Under the pieces are notes generated by a model that was not told the origin of the DNA, searched no databases, and saw only the letters and a program-made list of their open reading frames with translations. This document shows, one piece after another, positions 39,720-51,770 of a DNA stretch of 64,000 bases; position 1 is the first letter of the stretch, and every line of letters starts with the position of its first letter. A program made the translations under genes and the position numbers. The stretch is from Hypomesus transpacificus (Eukaryota > Chordata > Actinopteri > Osmeriformes > Osmeridae). The stretch lies in the NCBI RefSeq assembly GCF_021917145.1, contig NW_025813705.1, positions 147,501 through 211,500 of the forward strand, given 5' to 3'.

Positions 39720-42183
39720 TTTATTCCTTATTCCTTTTTGGTTTGCAAACAAAAGGCACCTATAGATAATCTTTTTTTTTTCCTTTTTACATTGACAGAG
39801 CTTTCCAAAGCATCCAGCAACGGTTATGGTCGTCAGGACACAGGAAGTGATACATTTGAATTGGACAAGAATACAGTATACCGTTATTCAATGAAAACAA
39901 CAAATGTTAGCAGGCAGAAGACAAAATCAATGAATTGTGTGTTAACCAAATGTCACTTTTACATCCACATATCCAGACCTAAGTGATAAGAAATATATTT
40001 TTCTGATGTGCAGTTAGATCATTGCAGTGCTCTTAGATCATTGCAGTGTTGCAATAATTGACGGGCATCGCCGCCAAACAGGTGAAACAGTTCCTACTGT
40101 GACAGAGCCTCTCAATCACGTTAATGAGTGAACATTGAATTTGTCATGTCACTGCTTCTGTCACAGCCATACAGCACAGAAACACTAGAACTACCCTGAA
40201 CCCCACTTCCACACAACTTCAAAAACCGACACAGAAGCAATTTACAGAATCTAAAGTCAACATATGCAAGGACCCCCTTCAAAACATTTGGAAAAGGACG
40301 ACCGTTTATCAATATTCAAAACACAAGCAACTTTTGACAAGGAAATATTAACTTGGGTTCAAGAATCTTTAAAGCTTGACAGTATAGGGAGATGTGTGAG
40401 AGTTATGTTCAATTAACCATTACATTCAGAGGGTGCGCAAAATACATCAAGATCTACTGTAGACTTAGATTTTAGTAAATAAATCCCCACACAATACATC
40501 GTTAGCATAAAAATATTCTATAGGTCAGATTTTTTTTTATATGAAGTCTATACCTAAATAGAGTTTTACACAGATTAGAAAACATCTGATTGCTCCTTTT
40601 TCACGTTATATAGACAAAGTTCAGGCACAATTCACAATGTGCCATCACACACATACCTCTCCAACAATTTCATAATAAACCCAAGTCAGAGTAGCTCTAA
40701 TAAGCACGCAGAGCCACAGCATGGTCGATAAGCACGCAGAGCCACAGCATGGTCGATAAGTAAAGTTATGGTACGGTAACCAAGGGGCAAATCAGCCGGT
40801 CGGTCCTACATCATATACGATGAGACCTGACAAAGATAAAGGAGATCACAAATAAAAATAAAGTCTTGCCTTAAGCATTCACTTGCATGGGAGATAAGAC
40901 CACCTTTGACTTCCATGGCAAGACATATTGATAAAGGCATTACGATGTCCAGGTAAACAACAAGTAAACTCTTAAAAAGGCATGATAGGAAACAGGCTAA
41001 ACCTTCTGGAAAGGAAACTGAAGCAAGATTAATAGCTTAACAGACTTCCAGAAAATGCCCAGGATCACTGAACTTAATTTAAAAAAAGAAGTGTATGCTG
41101 ATCTAACCGACATAAAGTAACTGCGCTTTATGTAAAAAGCTTGGGCTCTCCAAAAAAAAAGAAAAAACATCTCCCAGTCCTCCCCAACTATAATATGCAG
41201 AAAGCAGAGGGACATACGACCACAGGAAAAACAAAACAAGCCGTTTCTACAGTCGGTTGAGTTATCATACGCAAGTTTGAGGCATTGTATAAAAACATCC
41301 ATAGCGACCTCCCATCTATCCTTGTGCTTGGTCTGATCAGAGGGGGAGACTCTCGCAGGCGCCTACAGTAAACCCGAGCCAGAGCCCAGAACCCAAGCAG
41401 ACACGTGTGGAAGGTTAACGGACCCCTCGTAGACCTGGCTGCATCAGCAGAGAGCTTCCCCTGAAACGCAGCGAGGACGACACTCCGGCTCCGGTCCTAC
41501 TCTCTGCCCTTTCAACACCCCCCCCCCAGCACGCAGAGCTTGACATCATCCACTCAGCAACATCAAGAACTGCAGAAAAGTGTAACATGGGAGGCAGGAG
41601 TAGGCCTCGTTAGATTTCCCCATGCCACTACCAATCATCACGTCTCTCGCTGGTGAATCCCCTCCAGAGTACACTTCGGGGGAAAGGAACGAAAATGTGG
41701 GCCGCTGCTTCTAACTACCAATGATTTAAAGAGGGGAACAATGTTACTTGTAGCAGGAGGTTTGGCTGTATACATGCTGAGTGAAATCACTGTTGCAGCT
41801 GCTCCTAGTCCTAGACCCATGAACAACTACATAGACAGTTTGTCAGTCTCTTCAAGTAAGGTTAAAAGTTTCAGAATTTGCAGTTGAGCGTCGTCCGATG
41901 CATAGCCATGGGCAGGCCACAGGGAGGGGAAGGGGCATAAGGTTAGGGGACTGGCATCATGCCTCTAGCAGTAGGTTTCCCTGGACCATGAACAGGGGTG
42001 GGGCTTGGCTGGGCTAAAGGTGGGTTCTAGTGACAGTGTGAATCCAGGTCCTGAGCATCCAGACTGGGCCTGGAGCAGAAGGGTGAGGGGGGTGGGGGGG
42101 TGGTAACAGAAAGCTGGGGAGGGCAGGGTAAACATGCAGCCCGAGGCTGATTGGGATCCTATGTGTCCTGGTTCCCGGGGCCT
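39720..42183 (-). other. far1: Probable 3' UTR of far1 (about 2.5 kb)
   Basis: From the far1 stop (42184-42186) down to an AATAAA read on the - strand at 39720-39725. It contains a perfect 28-bp tandem duplication (40700-40727 and 40728-40755), a repeated 'ttagatcattgcagtg' near 40014 and 40033, and no coding exon. Length is reasonable for FAR1, whose mammalian 3' UTR is also long. Confidence 0.55.
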
Positions 42184-45100
42184 TCAGTATCTCATGGTGC
42201 TCGACGCTCTGAAGTAAGAGAGGAACTTGAAGCAGAGGCTGACCACAAAGTACCAGATGTTTCGGGCCATCTGGGAGCGGGCGATGAACACCCTCCAGAT
42301 CAGCACCACCAAGACAGTGTTGAAGGTGTAGCGGATGTTCCTCAGCCTGTAGAGAGTGAACATGGAGACACAGGAGACAAAGACTTAAACCAACCTGATG
42401 GCCAGGCTTTAAGAAACCCGTACCTATTCAATTTATAGTTTTACAAATTATTATTAATATAATTATTATTGTAACGTACTATTCAAAAGTATTTTTGTAA
42501 CAAAACTGAAAGTACATTTTTTATGTTGCCCAATTTTTTTGCAGCTTTCAGACAATTATTAAATCATATTCCATATGCCCATCCCTATTTGAAAGAGTTG
42601 TGGCGGATAATTCACTAGTACTAAAATCTGATAGGAATACAGAGGGAAATGGGTCACAGGTAGATAAGCTTGTGTACGCTGTGTATTGTGAGTCACAAAA
42701 CTAATGATGTAGAACATCAAAGGGTATATTCCAGGTAAAACTGTAATCCACCATTTACAATACCGTTATGTTTACAAATGGTCTTCCAAGAAATGTGTCA
42801 TAATGGCTTCTTAATGGATATGATAAGTCGTGTTCAGAGGACAAATACGCGTAGCAGTGCTAAAACAAGACAGATCATGTATAAAATAAATAAATAAATA
42901 AATAAATATATATATATATACAGTGCCCTCCAAAAGTATTGGAACAGTGAGGCCAATTCCTTTATTTTTGCTGTAGACTGAAAACATTTGGGCTTGACAT
43001 CAAACGATGAATGTGAAACCAGAGATCAACGTTTCAGCTTTTATTTCCAGGTATTTACATCAGGATCTGATGCACAAATTAGAAAATATCACCTTTTTGT
43101 TCGAACCCACCCATTTGTCACGTGAGCAAAAGTATTGGAACATATGACTGACAGGTGTGTTTTGTTGCCCAGGTGTGTCCTATTACATACATTATTCAAT
43201 CAATAAATACCACTGAATGTCTACACTCAGGTTCAGATTGGGTAAGATAGGTTTTGTCTATGCAGACTGTATTCAGAGGTGAAAACAACATGAAAACCGG
43301 AGCGCTGTCTTTGGGTGAAAAACAAGCAATTGTGAGTCTTAGAGAAGATGGAAAATCAATCAGAGCCATTGCAGAAACATTGGCCATAGCCAGTACAACC
43401 ATTTGGAATGTCCTGAAGAAGAAGAAAACTACTGGTGTACTAAGTAACAGACGTCGAACAGGTAGACCAAGGAAAACATCAGCAGTTGATGACAGAAACA
43501 TTGTGAGAGCTGTAAAGAAAGACCCTAAAACAACTGTTAGTGAGATCAGCAACAACCTCCAGATGGCAGGAGTGAAGGTATCACTATCTACTGTTCGCAG
43601 AAGACTTCATGAACAAAAGTACAAGGGCTACACCAGAAGATGCAAACCACTCATTAGCAAGAAGAATAGGAAGGCCAGGCTGGAATTTGCCAAAAAGTAC
43701 AGAGATGAACCTCAAAAATTCTGGGACAAAGTTTTATGGACTGATGAGACAAAGATTAACTTTTACCAAAGTGATGGAAAGGCTAAAGTTTGGAGAAAGA
43801 AAGGAACTGCTCATGATCCCAAACACACAAGCTCATCTGTGAAACACGGTGGAGGTAATGTCATGGCTTGGGCTTGCATGGCTTCTTCTAGGACGGGCTC
43901 ATTAATCTTCATTGAGGATGTAACACATGATGGCAGCAGCAAAATGAACTCGGAAGTCTACAGAAACATTTTGTCTGCCAATTTAAGGAAAGATGCAACC
44001 AAACTGATTGGCAGAGCCTTCATCATGCAGCAAGATAACGACCCAAAACACACTGCCAAAACAACAAAGGAGTTCATCAGGGGCAAGAAATGGAAGGTAT
44101 TAGACTGGCCAAGTCAATCTCCAGACTTAAACCCTATAGAGCATGCATTTTACCTGCTTAAGAGGAGACTGAAGGGAGGAACCCCACAAAACAAACAACA
44201 ACTGAAAGAGGCTGCAGTGAAAGCCTGGGAAAGCATCAAAAAGGAAGAATGCAAAAGTTTGGTGACGTCAATGGGTCACAGACTTGCTGCAGTTATTGAA
44301 AGCAAAGGATTTGCAACTAAATATTAAGTCTTATTCACTTAAATATGTTTTAAGTATATCTGTTCCAATACTTTTGATCACATGACAAATGGGTGGATTC
44401 AAACAAAATGTGATATTTTCTTAGTTGTGCATCAGATCCTGATGTAAATACCTGGAAATAAAAGCTGAAACGTTGATCTCTGGTCTCACGTTCATTATTT
44501 GATGTCAAGCCCAAATGTTTTCAGTCTACAGCAAAAATAAAGGAATTCGCCTCACTGTTCCAATACTTTTGGAGGGCACTGTATATACACATACACACAC
44601 ACAATAAATGTTCTTGTTAAATGACATGTTACTGTACCACTATAAGAGCAGGAGCAAGGCATCATGGGTAGTGTAGGTGTCTTACTTGTTGAGATGCTTG
44701 CGAGCAGCAGGCAGGCCAGATAGCTCTTCATTCAGGACGTACTTCTTGGTGCCCATGCAGTAGTTTTCCATGTACTCAGCCCAGTGCAGTTGTCTCACAT
44801 CAAAGTTAAACGCCTGAACATGGGGAAATACAAGAACATATTTGGACTTTCTTACACACGGACTGCGTAAAATGACATTTTTGGGAACTTGATTCCCATC
44901 ATTTGTAAAACATAGCAGCTCTTTAAGGAAAATGCCAACCGGAACACAATAACTCTGTTATCCACAAAACTCAATGACCCCATTGTGCCTGGCCAATGAC
45001 ACACGTTCACTGGCACATCTTTGTGCGTTTGTGTGGGGCAGAAGAAAAAATCAAGCCCCAGACACACAGAGGAGTTTATATGTACCCTTGTCAAACAAAG

Positions 45101-48100
45101 AGAGGAGGAGGAGGGAGGAAGAACGAATGAGAGAGACAGATAGGGCACAGGCATATACATGAGTGTGTGTGTGTGTCCTGTGTACCTACCCTCTTGTCTT
45201 CTGGACTCATCTGTCCCATGAGCATAGTGACGTTGTCCGTGTTCCACACCCAGGAGTGGCTGGTGAAATACTCGAGCACCATCATGGCTTTGTGGAGGCG
45301 TGTGATGGTCCTCATCATTCTACAGGAGCACCAGGCAGGGCGGAGAGGCGGAGAGTTATGGTACAAGGAGAGCTGCCAGGGAATGCCCTACTGGGTGCCC
45401 CGTCAGCACAGACTTTATGCAGCACATCAGGCGGATATAAAAGGGATACTTCATCCAACTCGGGAATCAATTCAATTTTGTTTCTGAGCTCATCTTTAAA
45501 AGGGCTGCCATGAAACATGGACAGGCTAGCCATAGGTTGAGCTGCAGTGTTCCTACAGTGCTTGTAAAGTCAAAATTGGTGAACTATCCCTCGAAGAACA
45601 TTAGTCTGACACAGGTCTCCATTTGTTGTACTAAACTTGTAGCATGTGTACGGACACCGGGATTGGAAGCCAATTGTAAACTAAGGAATGGGACTTGGAA
45701 GAAAATTCCCCTAATTACCATTTTGTTACCACTAATCGGAACTGCAAATTTGAAGTCATGAATTCGATTTTAATCCCGTACCCTTACACATGACTACCAA
45801 TACATCGAGACCATTAAATCCCTTAGTCATAATTTCGTCACATTTCAACCAGTCTTGATTGGGTTAAACAGAAACTGACCATTTAGATTGAGTATGAAGA
45901 CTTGACAAACAGTGGAGGATATCTGAGTATCTGTTAGAATATAACAGCTTTTTAAGTACTGGGGGCAAATCCAATATACTGATCCAGACCAAGCAGATTT
46001 ATGACCTGTTGGATAGCAGCACAAAGTATATATATTTTAGATTACGGTATTTTTAGATAAGCACCCATTGAATGCCGATGATTGCATGTTTGTTGAGGTA
46101 CTCGTTATGTGTTGTACTTATAGCTCTAAACAGCTTGTGACTCAGATAACCTCGCAGGAGACAGTATGATCACATGAGGGACAAACAGGGTGGGTGGCCA
46201 ATCCAGGGACAATTCCATACTTACAGTGCTCAAACTAATCCATTCAGAATGAACTCTCCCCTCAAGTGTGTTGGATAACAAACCAGATACATTTCAGACT
46301 GGCCAAAAAGACAAATGTCCTTTTCAGGTAAAGTGTTACACAATACAGTAATAATAAATAAAAAAGTATTTATCTGAAGTGTATCTGGTCAAACAGTGGA
46401 ACATCACTTCAAACTCCAGGTACCGGTGTCAGTAGAAGCAAACAGAAACTAAATGGTCCAAAAACAGAAACAGTTGTTTGGTATCTGGTATAAGTGAAAC
46501 AAAAGGTCCCATGGTGCAGGTTACGATTTGACGAGTGGAGGAACATGAATTTGGAATTAACTTCAATGTCACGCAAATGACTTAATGGCATGGCTGATTT
46601 GAAAATTAAAAATTCCCAAAATTGGGATTTTACATGAGAAAATAAACTGCAGGGTGAAATTCCTCTGTAAAGAATGTCTCAACAGCATCCAAAAAAAGTC
46701 AAGGTTGGGGTATCTTTTAAAACATATGAAAAAAACATGCTGGGGGACAAGACCTCATGCTCATCCTTGTGATAGCTTAGTGTTAGCCTTTCAGGCTAGC
46801 AGCAGAGCCAGCCGATGCCATCAAATCCAGCCAACTGCCTAGCTTCCTCCCCCGCCCCCCACCATCATGCCACGGAGTCAGTCAGTCCAGCACCAAGCTG
46901 AGGTGGGAGGAGGGTAGCCGGGACCATTAACCGGGGATTTAGACCTTACCGGGGCGTCCTCCCCGTGACTCTGAGATAGCCGTCGTATAGCAGGGCAGGG
47001 AGAGTGTGACTGACCGTGGTCCAGTACTGATTGGTGAACGGGTTGGAGCGCAGATTAACATTGGGGCGCCTGAAAGCCTGCTCTAAGGGGTTGATCTTGA
47101 AGGTCATGTTTATACAGTTCTCTGCAGGAGAAATACACATCACAGGACAGGGGGGAAGGGGAGGGAGGGGCATCCTTAACGTTAAGCACAAAATCTACAA
47201 GCACATGAATACATCAGCCCTGATCAGAAACAAACTCCCTTCTGGCTCTTCACCAAGACCTCTAGACACCATGGAGCAGATCCGTCAGGGTGAGCAGCAG
47301 CAAAGCTTATCCACCTCCTGTTCTCACAGGGGGAGGTGAAACTGCTGCCATTTAGTACATTCCTATGGAGCCCTTCAAAAAATATTCAATGTTCCAGACG
47401 TGTCTAGGGTTGGGTGCCAGCGGTTGTTTCGGGACAGGGCCAACGACACTGACAGGAAGGAAGCAACAGTGCAGAGCCCAGCCCTGGCACCGGGTGACGG
47501 GCAGGGTGGCTTCTGCACCCTTGTCCGGCAACATCACTGGACACAAGCGTCACAGGTACAGCGTCACAGCTACTAGAGGCTACACTGAGAGGAGACGCAG
47601 CGCGACAGATGTCAACTGGGAGGGGGGGGGAGGGGCGGGTGTGGCGGTCCCGACCTGGACGGGAGCGGGAGGGATTACCTGGGTTCTCGTCCAGTCATCC
47701 TGAGGTAGAGGTCATAGAGAAAGGCTGGAGCTTTGTGGCTCACAGCGATCCAGTACTGATTGATAAGGTGATTGGTTGTGAGATTGACATTGGGCCTTCT
47801 GAACGCCTGCTCGAGGGGGTTCCTCTTGAAAGTGGATATGACATGGTACTCTAAGAGACAAAAGGTGGTTCAACAGGACAGATTATACTGCAATCAGTGC
47901 CCCTCTCTTTCGCCTGAACTAGAAAGTAAAGTGGGCTAGATTTAGGCAAGTTTAAATATAGTCGCAACTAGTTCACAAAATGGCAGCGTCTCTTTGGTTC
48001 TGAAACGCCACAGCAGGAAAAATCTGTTTTAATGTTGTGCTCATGTATTGAACACTGCAGGACAAAATATACTGAATGATCATTTTTACATGTAGGCCAT

Positions 48101-50826
48101 TACCTGTCATCTGCTGGTACAAGGGAACAACACAACATTTCACTGTAAAAACAAATCACGTGTCCAAATAATAGATTAAGCAGTAATGTTTGGCTATCGT
48201 TTTCCAAGTGGAGCAAATTCATACCCCACCAGTCGGGCTACGATGATGACTCCTTCATTGAGGCACAGAGTCGATCAATGGAATAGTTATGTCTAAACTA
48301 CCCTGGGGTCATGGCTGGTCTGAAACATACTGATGAAGAAATTGAGATCCCAAAACGCTGGCTGAACTTTTGATTGTGAAGTGGCAAATAGTAGGTAACC
48401 TAAAGGACACTCGGAGAGCTTCACAAAGTCGGTTTCTTAAAATACTGAAAGACTGGTGAACCTGGCACTGCCTTGCCTGAACGACGAGAGAAAACCCTCT
48501 AATAGTAGCTGTACAGTAGACCCAAATCCAGGGGAGATCTCCCAACACAGCAAACCTGAAACGCCCAAGTTTCAGGTTCTTCCAACTCCCAAGTCATCAC
48601 GTCCTCAACTTGCACATTCTTCTCAAAACTCGAAAGAAAAACCCCACGTTCTACTCTGACGTTCTTCTACATCAAATCAAGTGTAACAATGAGAACACAA
48701 AAGAACTCTAGGGAGACAGGTTCAATCTTCCCTACAGGGCTGCACACCCAGTAAAAGGTTTGGGATTCCTCTGACCACACCCATGACTGCTACAGCAACA
48801 GTTATCCAAAGGGAGTTCTGACCCAGAAACATCTAATAAATCTGATCTTGTTTGCACGTTTGAGAGCAAACACAATCTCACTGTGTGTATTTGGATAAGA
48901 TAAGAGCTTCATACCAACTTCGCCCCAGCGGAAAGGATTGATTCCACCAGTCGTGCAGTTGTACACCAGAATGTTCTTAGGCCTGTGAGGACAAACGCAC
49001 AGTTAAAATGAGTGGGCCCGGAAGTGGGGCTAACTTAAAGTTTGACGGCTACGTGTGTGTGTGTGTGTGTGTCCAACCTGGTGTGTCTCTGGGAGCCCGA
49101 GTACCAAGCAGCAGCCAGGGTCGTGTTGATGACCACGTCCACTGGAACCAGGTCGGCCACTGCGTTGTTGGACGCCCTCATCGTACGCAGGATTCCCTTC
49201 CCAGCCTACAGGGGGCAGGAGGGAGCAGGGCTGGGATGACTACACTACTACAATCCCACCTCAGTCACTTGTTGAATAGAATAGAATTTCTGTGCTCATT
49301 TAGCCTTCACCACGTTGTTGAAAATACTTTTGGGATGCTTTTTGTATTTTAAAAAGATACATACCGCGATAAATATTCCACTGGGTCCATTGTAGTTATC
49401 AATCCAACCCTAGAACAACAGCAAGCAAACAGGTAACTGACATGACTCAGCGGTTGAACTCTCTGAACTCGACATGAGTGATCACTCACGGGGAAAGGCT
49501 CCTTCCAGCTGGCTCCTACGATGGAGGGTCTGACGATGGCCACGTTGAGGTTCCCACACTCCTGCTGCACCAGGTACTCGGCCAGGGCCTTGGTGTACGT
49601 GTAGGTGTTCGGACGATCCCCAATCAGCTTGGGGGTTATCAGGGTCACCAGCTTCTCATCCATCCAGCTGGCCAATGAGGAAAAACGTGTACAAAATGGA
49701 TGACCAACCAGGAAACAAGCAAATAGAGGCTTCTCAAACCAGGTGATAGTCCCACTGCAACTCGTCACAGGGGAGGGGGAGAGAGCAGTGCAATGACTAA
49801 AATGACTAAAAATGACTAAATGTGCATCTAGCAGACTGGACTTACTCCAGGGTGTCGATAAGTTTCTTGTAATCGACGGGTGGGGGGTAGATCACTTCCT
49901 CGATCAGCTCCCTGTCACAGTTGGCATAGGCTGTGGACACGTGCAGGAACACTTCCAAGTGCTTCATCCTGTGGGCCAGGGCCACCATCTTCTGAGTGGC
50001 TAGCACGTTCAGCTGTATGGCATCTCTGAGTGGGGGAGACGGGAGGAAACGGACGGAAAAAACACCTTCAAAACCCCATGACGCCTACATGCCCTACACC
50101 ACACATCCTCAAAAACTCATCTGTCCGTGGATTTAAACAGGAAGCATGCCGTTTCTGTTGGATGGCTGAACTAAAAACCAAGACCTGATGGCATTCAAAA
50201 GCATCGGCTTAATGACTTTTTGACATATTGAATGCGTCTCACTTGAGGGGCTCATTGAAGCGGATGGTGGCCGCGCAGTGAAAGACTATGTTGATGCGTC
50301 CCGCCAGCATCTCCTGATCCTCCTTGCTCAGGTCCAGCTCAGGCTGGGTCAGATCGCTGCTCACGGCCACGATCTTCTCCGCAAAGTCCGGCTGCTCGTC
50401 CCGCACCCTGTCAAACAGCTGAAAAACACAGGTGACGCCCGAATGAACATGGAACGCCACAACTACTCAAACAGTCCCTCCTACATCCCCACTATGAACT
50501 AGACCCCACCCCCGCTCAGCTCCTGCTCTCGACGAGAACTTCCCCTTTTCTTTCGCATTTTATTCGTTTTAGCAGACGCTTTTATCCAAAGCGATATACA
50601 AACAGTGCATGTATTTAAGTAAAGTACAGTAGGAAACCTTGCAGTTGATCATGTCTGCGATGCGGGCCTGGGGGTTCTGTCCAGCCTTGTGTCGGACCAG
50701 CACGTACACCGCCTCGACCCCGGGACAAGAGCGCAGCAGTTTCTCCAGCAGGACCTTCCCCATGAAGCCAGTTGCCCCGGTGATTAGGACGGTCTTCCCC
50801 TCGTAGTATTCTGGGATGGATACCAT
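42184..50826 (-). CDS. far1: Fatty acyl-CoA reductase 1, complete, 518 aa
   Basis: Peroxisomal membrane enzyme reducing fatty acyl-CoA to fatty alcohol with NADPH, the supply step for ether lipids. Exons: 50638-50826, 50243-50418, 49846-50025, 49490-49667, 49365-49409, 49078-49205, 48915-48982, then either 47679-47850 or 46950-47121, then 45190-45319, 44686-44813, 42184-42346; phases agree. The protein starts [19 protein letters not shown] (17-25) is the NADPH-binding loop and Y204-TYT-K208 the catalytic Yxxx[15 protein letters not shown] lies in the FAR C-terminal domain. Hydrophobic stretches near the end ([24 protein letters not shown]) fit the membrane anchor, and ASSTMRY ends it as in mammalian FAR1. 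A leader exon continues to an acceptor at 50868. The last intron carries Tc1 copy 2 in the opposite orientation. Confidence 0.97.
42921..44581 (+). mobile_element. Tc1-like DNA transposon, copy 2, in far1 intron, antisense
   Basis: 1,661 bp with TA duplications at 42919-42920 and 44582-44583, inside a (AAAT)n(TA)n tract that supplies many TA targets. Inverted repeats of about 221 bp at 42921-43142 and 44361-44581 have the same inner and outer direct repeats as copy 1. Transposase is on the + strand, opposite to far1. Being almost identical to copy 1 and free of indels, it appears young. Confidence 0.97.
43260..44327 (+). CDS. Tc1-family transposase, open frame, 355 aa
   Basis: Cut-and-paste transposase of the DD34E type. 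The first ATG in a good position is 43260 ([10 protein letters not shown]); the frame is open two codons further up but has no ATG there. Order: N-terminal paired-like helix-turn-helix DNA-binding region (about 15-110) with the basic motif GRPRK between its halves, then the catalytic domain with Asp162 (WTDE), Asp259 (QQDNDPKH) and Glu294 (SPDLNPIEH), 34 residues between the last two. Length is normal for a fish Tc1 transposase (about 340-355). Relative to copy 1 it differs by Gly for Arg near residue 14, Ser for Asn near 63, and Arg for Gly at 211. The last falls in a glycine normally kept in this family, so activity is not certain. Confidence 0.93.
   Translation: MQTVFRGENNMKTGALSLGEKQAIVSLREDGKSIRAIAETLAIASTTIWNVLKKKKTTGVLSNRRRTGRPRKTSAVDDRNIVRAVKKDPKTTVSEISNNLQMAGVKVSLSTVRRRLHEQKYKGYTRRCKPLISKKNRKARLEFAKKYRDEPQKFWDKVLWTDETKINFYQSDGKAKVWRKKGTAHDPKHTSSSVKHGGGNVMAWACMASSRTGSLIFIEDVTHDGSSKMNSEVYRNILSANLRKDATKLIGRAFIMQQDNDPKHTAKTTKEFIRGKKWKVLDWPSQSPDLNPIEHAFYLLKRRLKGGTPQNKQQLKEAAVKAWESIKKEECKSLVTSMGHRLAAVIESKGFATKY
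46950..47121 (-). other. far1: far1 alternative exon B, tandem duplicate of exon A (47679-47850)
   Basis: 172 nt, the same length and phases (1 to 2) as exon A, with TGCAG acceptor and GTAAGG donor. It encodes [20 protein letters not shown] then [19 protein letters not shown] and onward; exon A encodes [20 protein letters not shown] then [19 protein letters not shown]. Because 172 is not a multiple of three, using both or neither would shift the frame, so only one can be in a working mRNA. Exon A is closer to the usual mammalian FAR1 peptide. Confidence 0.9.
50556..50605 (-). repeat. SINE tail fragment
   Basis: Reads TTTAGCAGACGCTTTTATCC on the + strand, that is the reverse complement of the tail of the SINE at 16038-16220. 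It lies in the far1 intron 30 bases from exon 50638-50826. Similar degenerate tails are at 2848-2880, 16412-16440, 31278-31312 and 36553-36590. Confidence 0.8.
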
Positions 50827-51700
50827 GGCTGCTTGTCTTATCCTGTCCTCCAACCCTCCTGAAAAGACCTGAAACAGATTAGCATTCTTTAAAAAAGGCA
50901 AATGGAAAACAAACATTATGTTATGCATTTTCATGTGCATGCGCATGAAATGTAAACAAAACAAGCCCATTACTGTCTCACACCAAGACGTGGGAGTTCA
51001 TGACTGGTTAATCAATCATTACAACCAAGAGTAGCCTAGCGTTATCTCTGAAATAGAGACCAAGTGGATACTGCTCATCTATTCTAGGAGATAACCAGTT
51101 CATAATTCCAACAGACAGCCAATATGTTATCTCTAAATAATGGTCAATTGACCCAATCGAGATAAAGAGCTTATCAAAACATAGCAGATAAAAGGCCTAC
51201 TGTCTACAGCACAGCACTTCCAATGCCACAAAGACTAGAGGCCATTTTGCTTTTATGAAACGAAAGTCAAACCAAAACATATAATCCCATCACCAGTATC
51301 ATTCAGGGAACCCGTGCATGCAATATAAATATAAGTAATGCACAGCGAACAACAAACTAGTAGAAAAAGGGACTACCAAACAGCTACAGGGTTCCTTCCT
51401 TGGCTGTCGAGAGACGAGCTTGGCGCTCACCTGGAGCTCGGCTCAGTATAACCTGCTCATCAAGTTTGCAGGCATTCAACGTGTTTCTTTACTTCTGCAG
51501 CTAACACAAATGACTAAATGTAACAAAGAGTTACTGAGGTCACGTGTCCAGCAACGCTCCCTACCTTGAGCCAGGCACGGCTCTCCCTGACCTGGAGCAG
51601 GGCACCACACCTGACGGTGCACTGCGCTCATGTGGGGATATCCCAAAAAAACATTCATTCAGCACAGGCTTTTTTTTTTCCCAAAACAATGTACAGTATA

Positions 51701-51770
51701 AGAGGGGGCGTTTTTGAACCGGCAACCTCTTGATTTGCAGTCAAATGCTCTAACCACTGAGCTACACCCA
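51701..51770 (-). repeat. tRNA-Cys-like pseudogene or SINE head
   Basis: On the - strand: GGGTGTAGCTCAGTGGTTAG, GCATTTGACTGCAAATCAAG (anticodon loop with GCA) and GGTTGCCGGTTCAAAAACGC. The A and B boxes are near consensus, but the T arm does not pair (GCCGG against AACGC) and the acceptor stem is imperfect. A poly-A run follows on the same strand at about 51680, as in retroposed copies. Confidence 0.65.

Noticed and set aside
43196..43555. 119-codon frame antisense to the Tc1 transposase (also at 6548-6907)
   Set aside because: Shadow of the transposase coding strand; the same in both copies because the element is the same.
51701..51770. Functional tRNA-Cys gene on the - strand
   Set aside because: T arm and acceptor stem do not pair and a poly-A run follows; better read as a retroposed or SINE-type copy.
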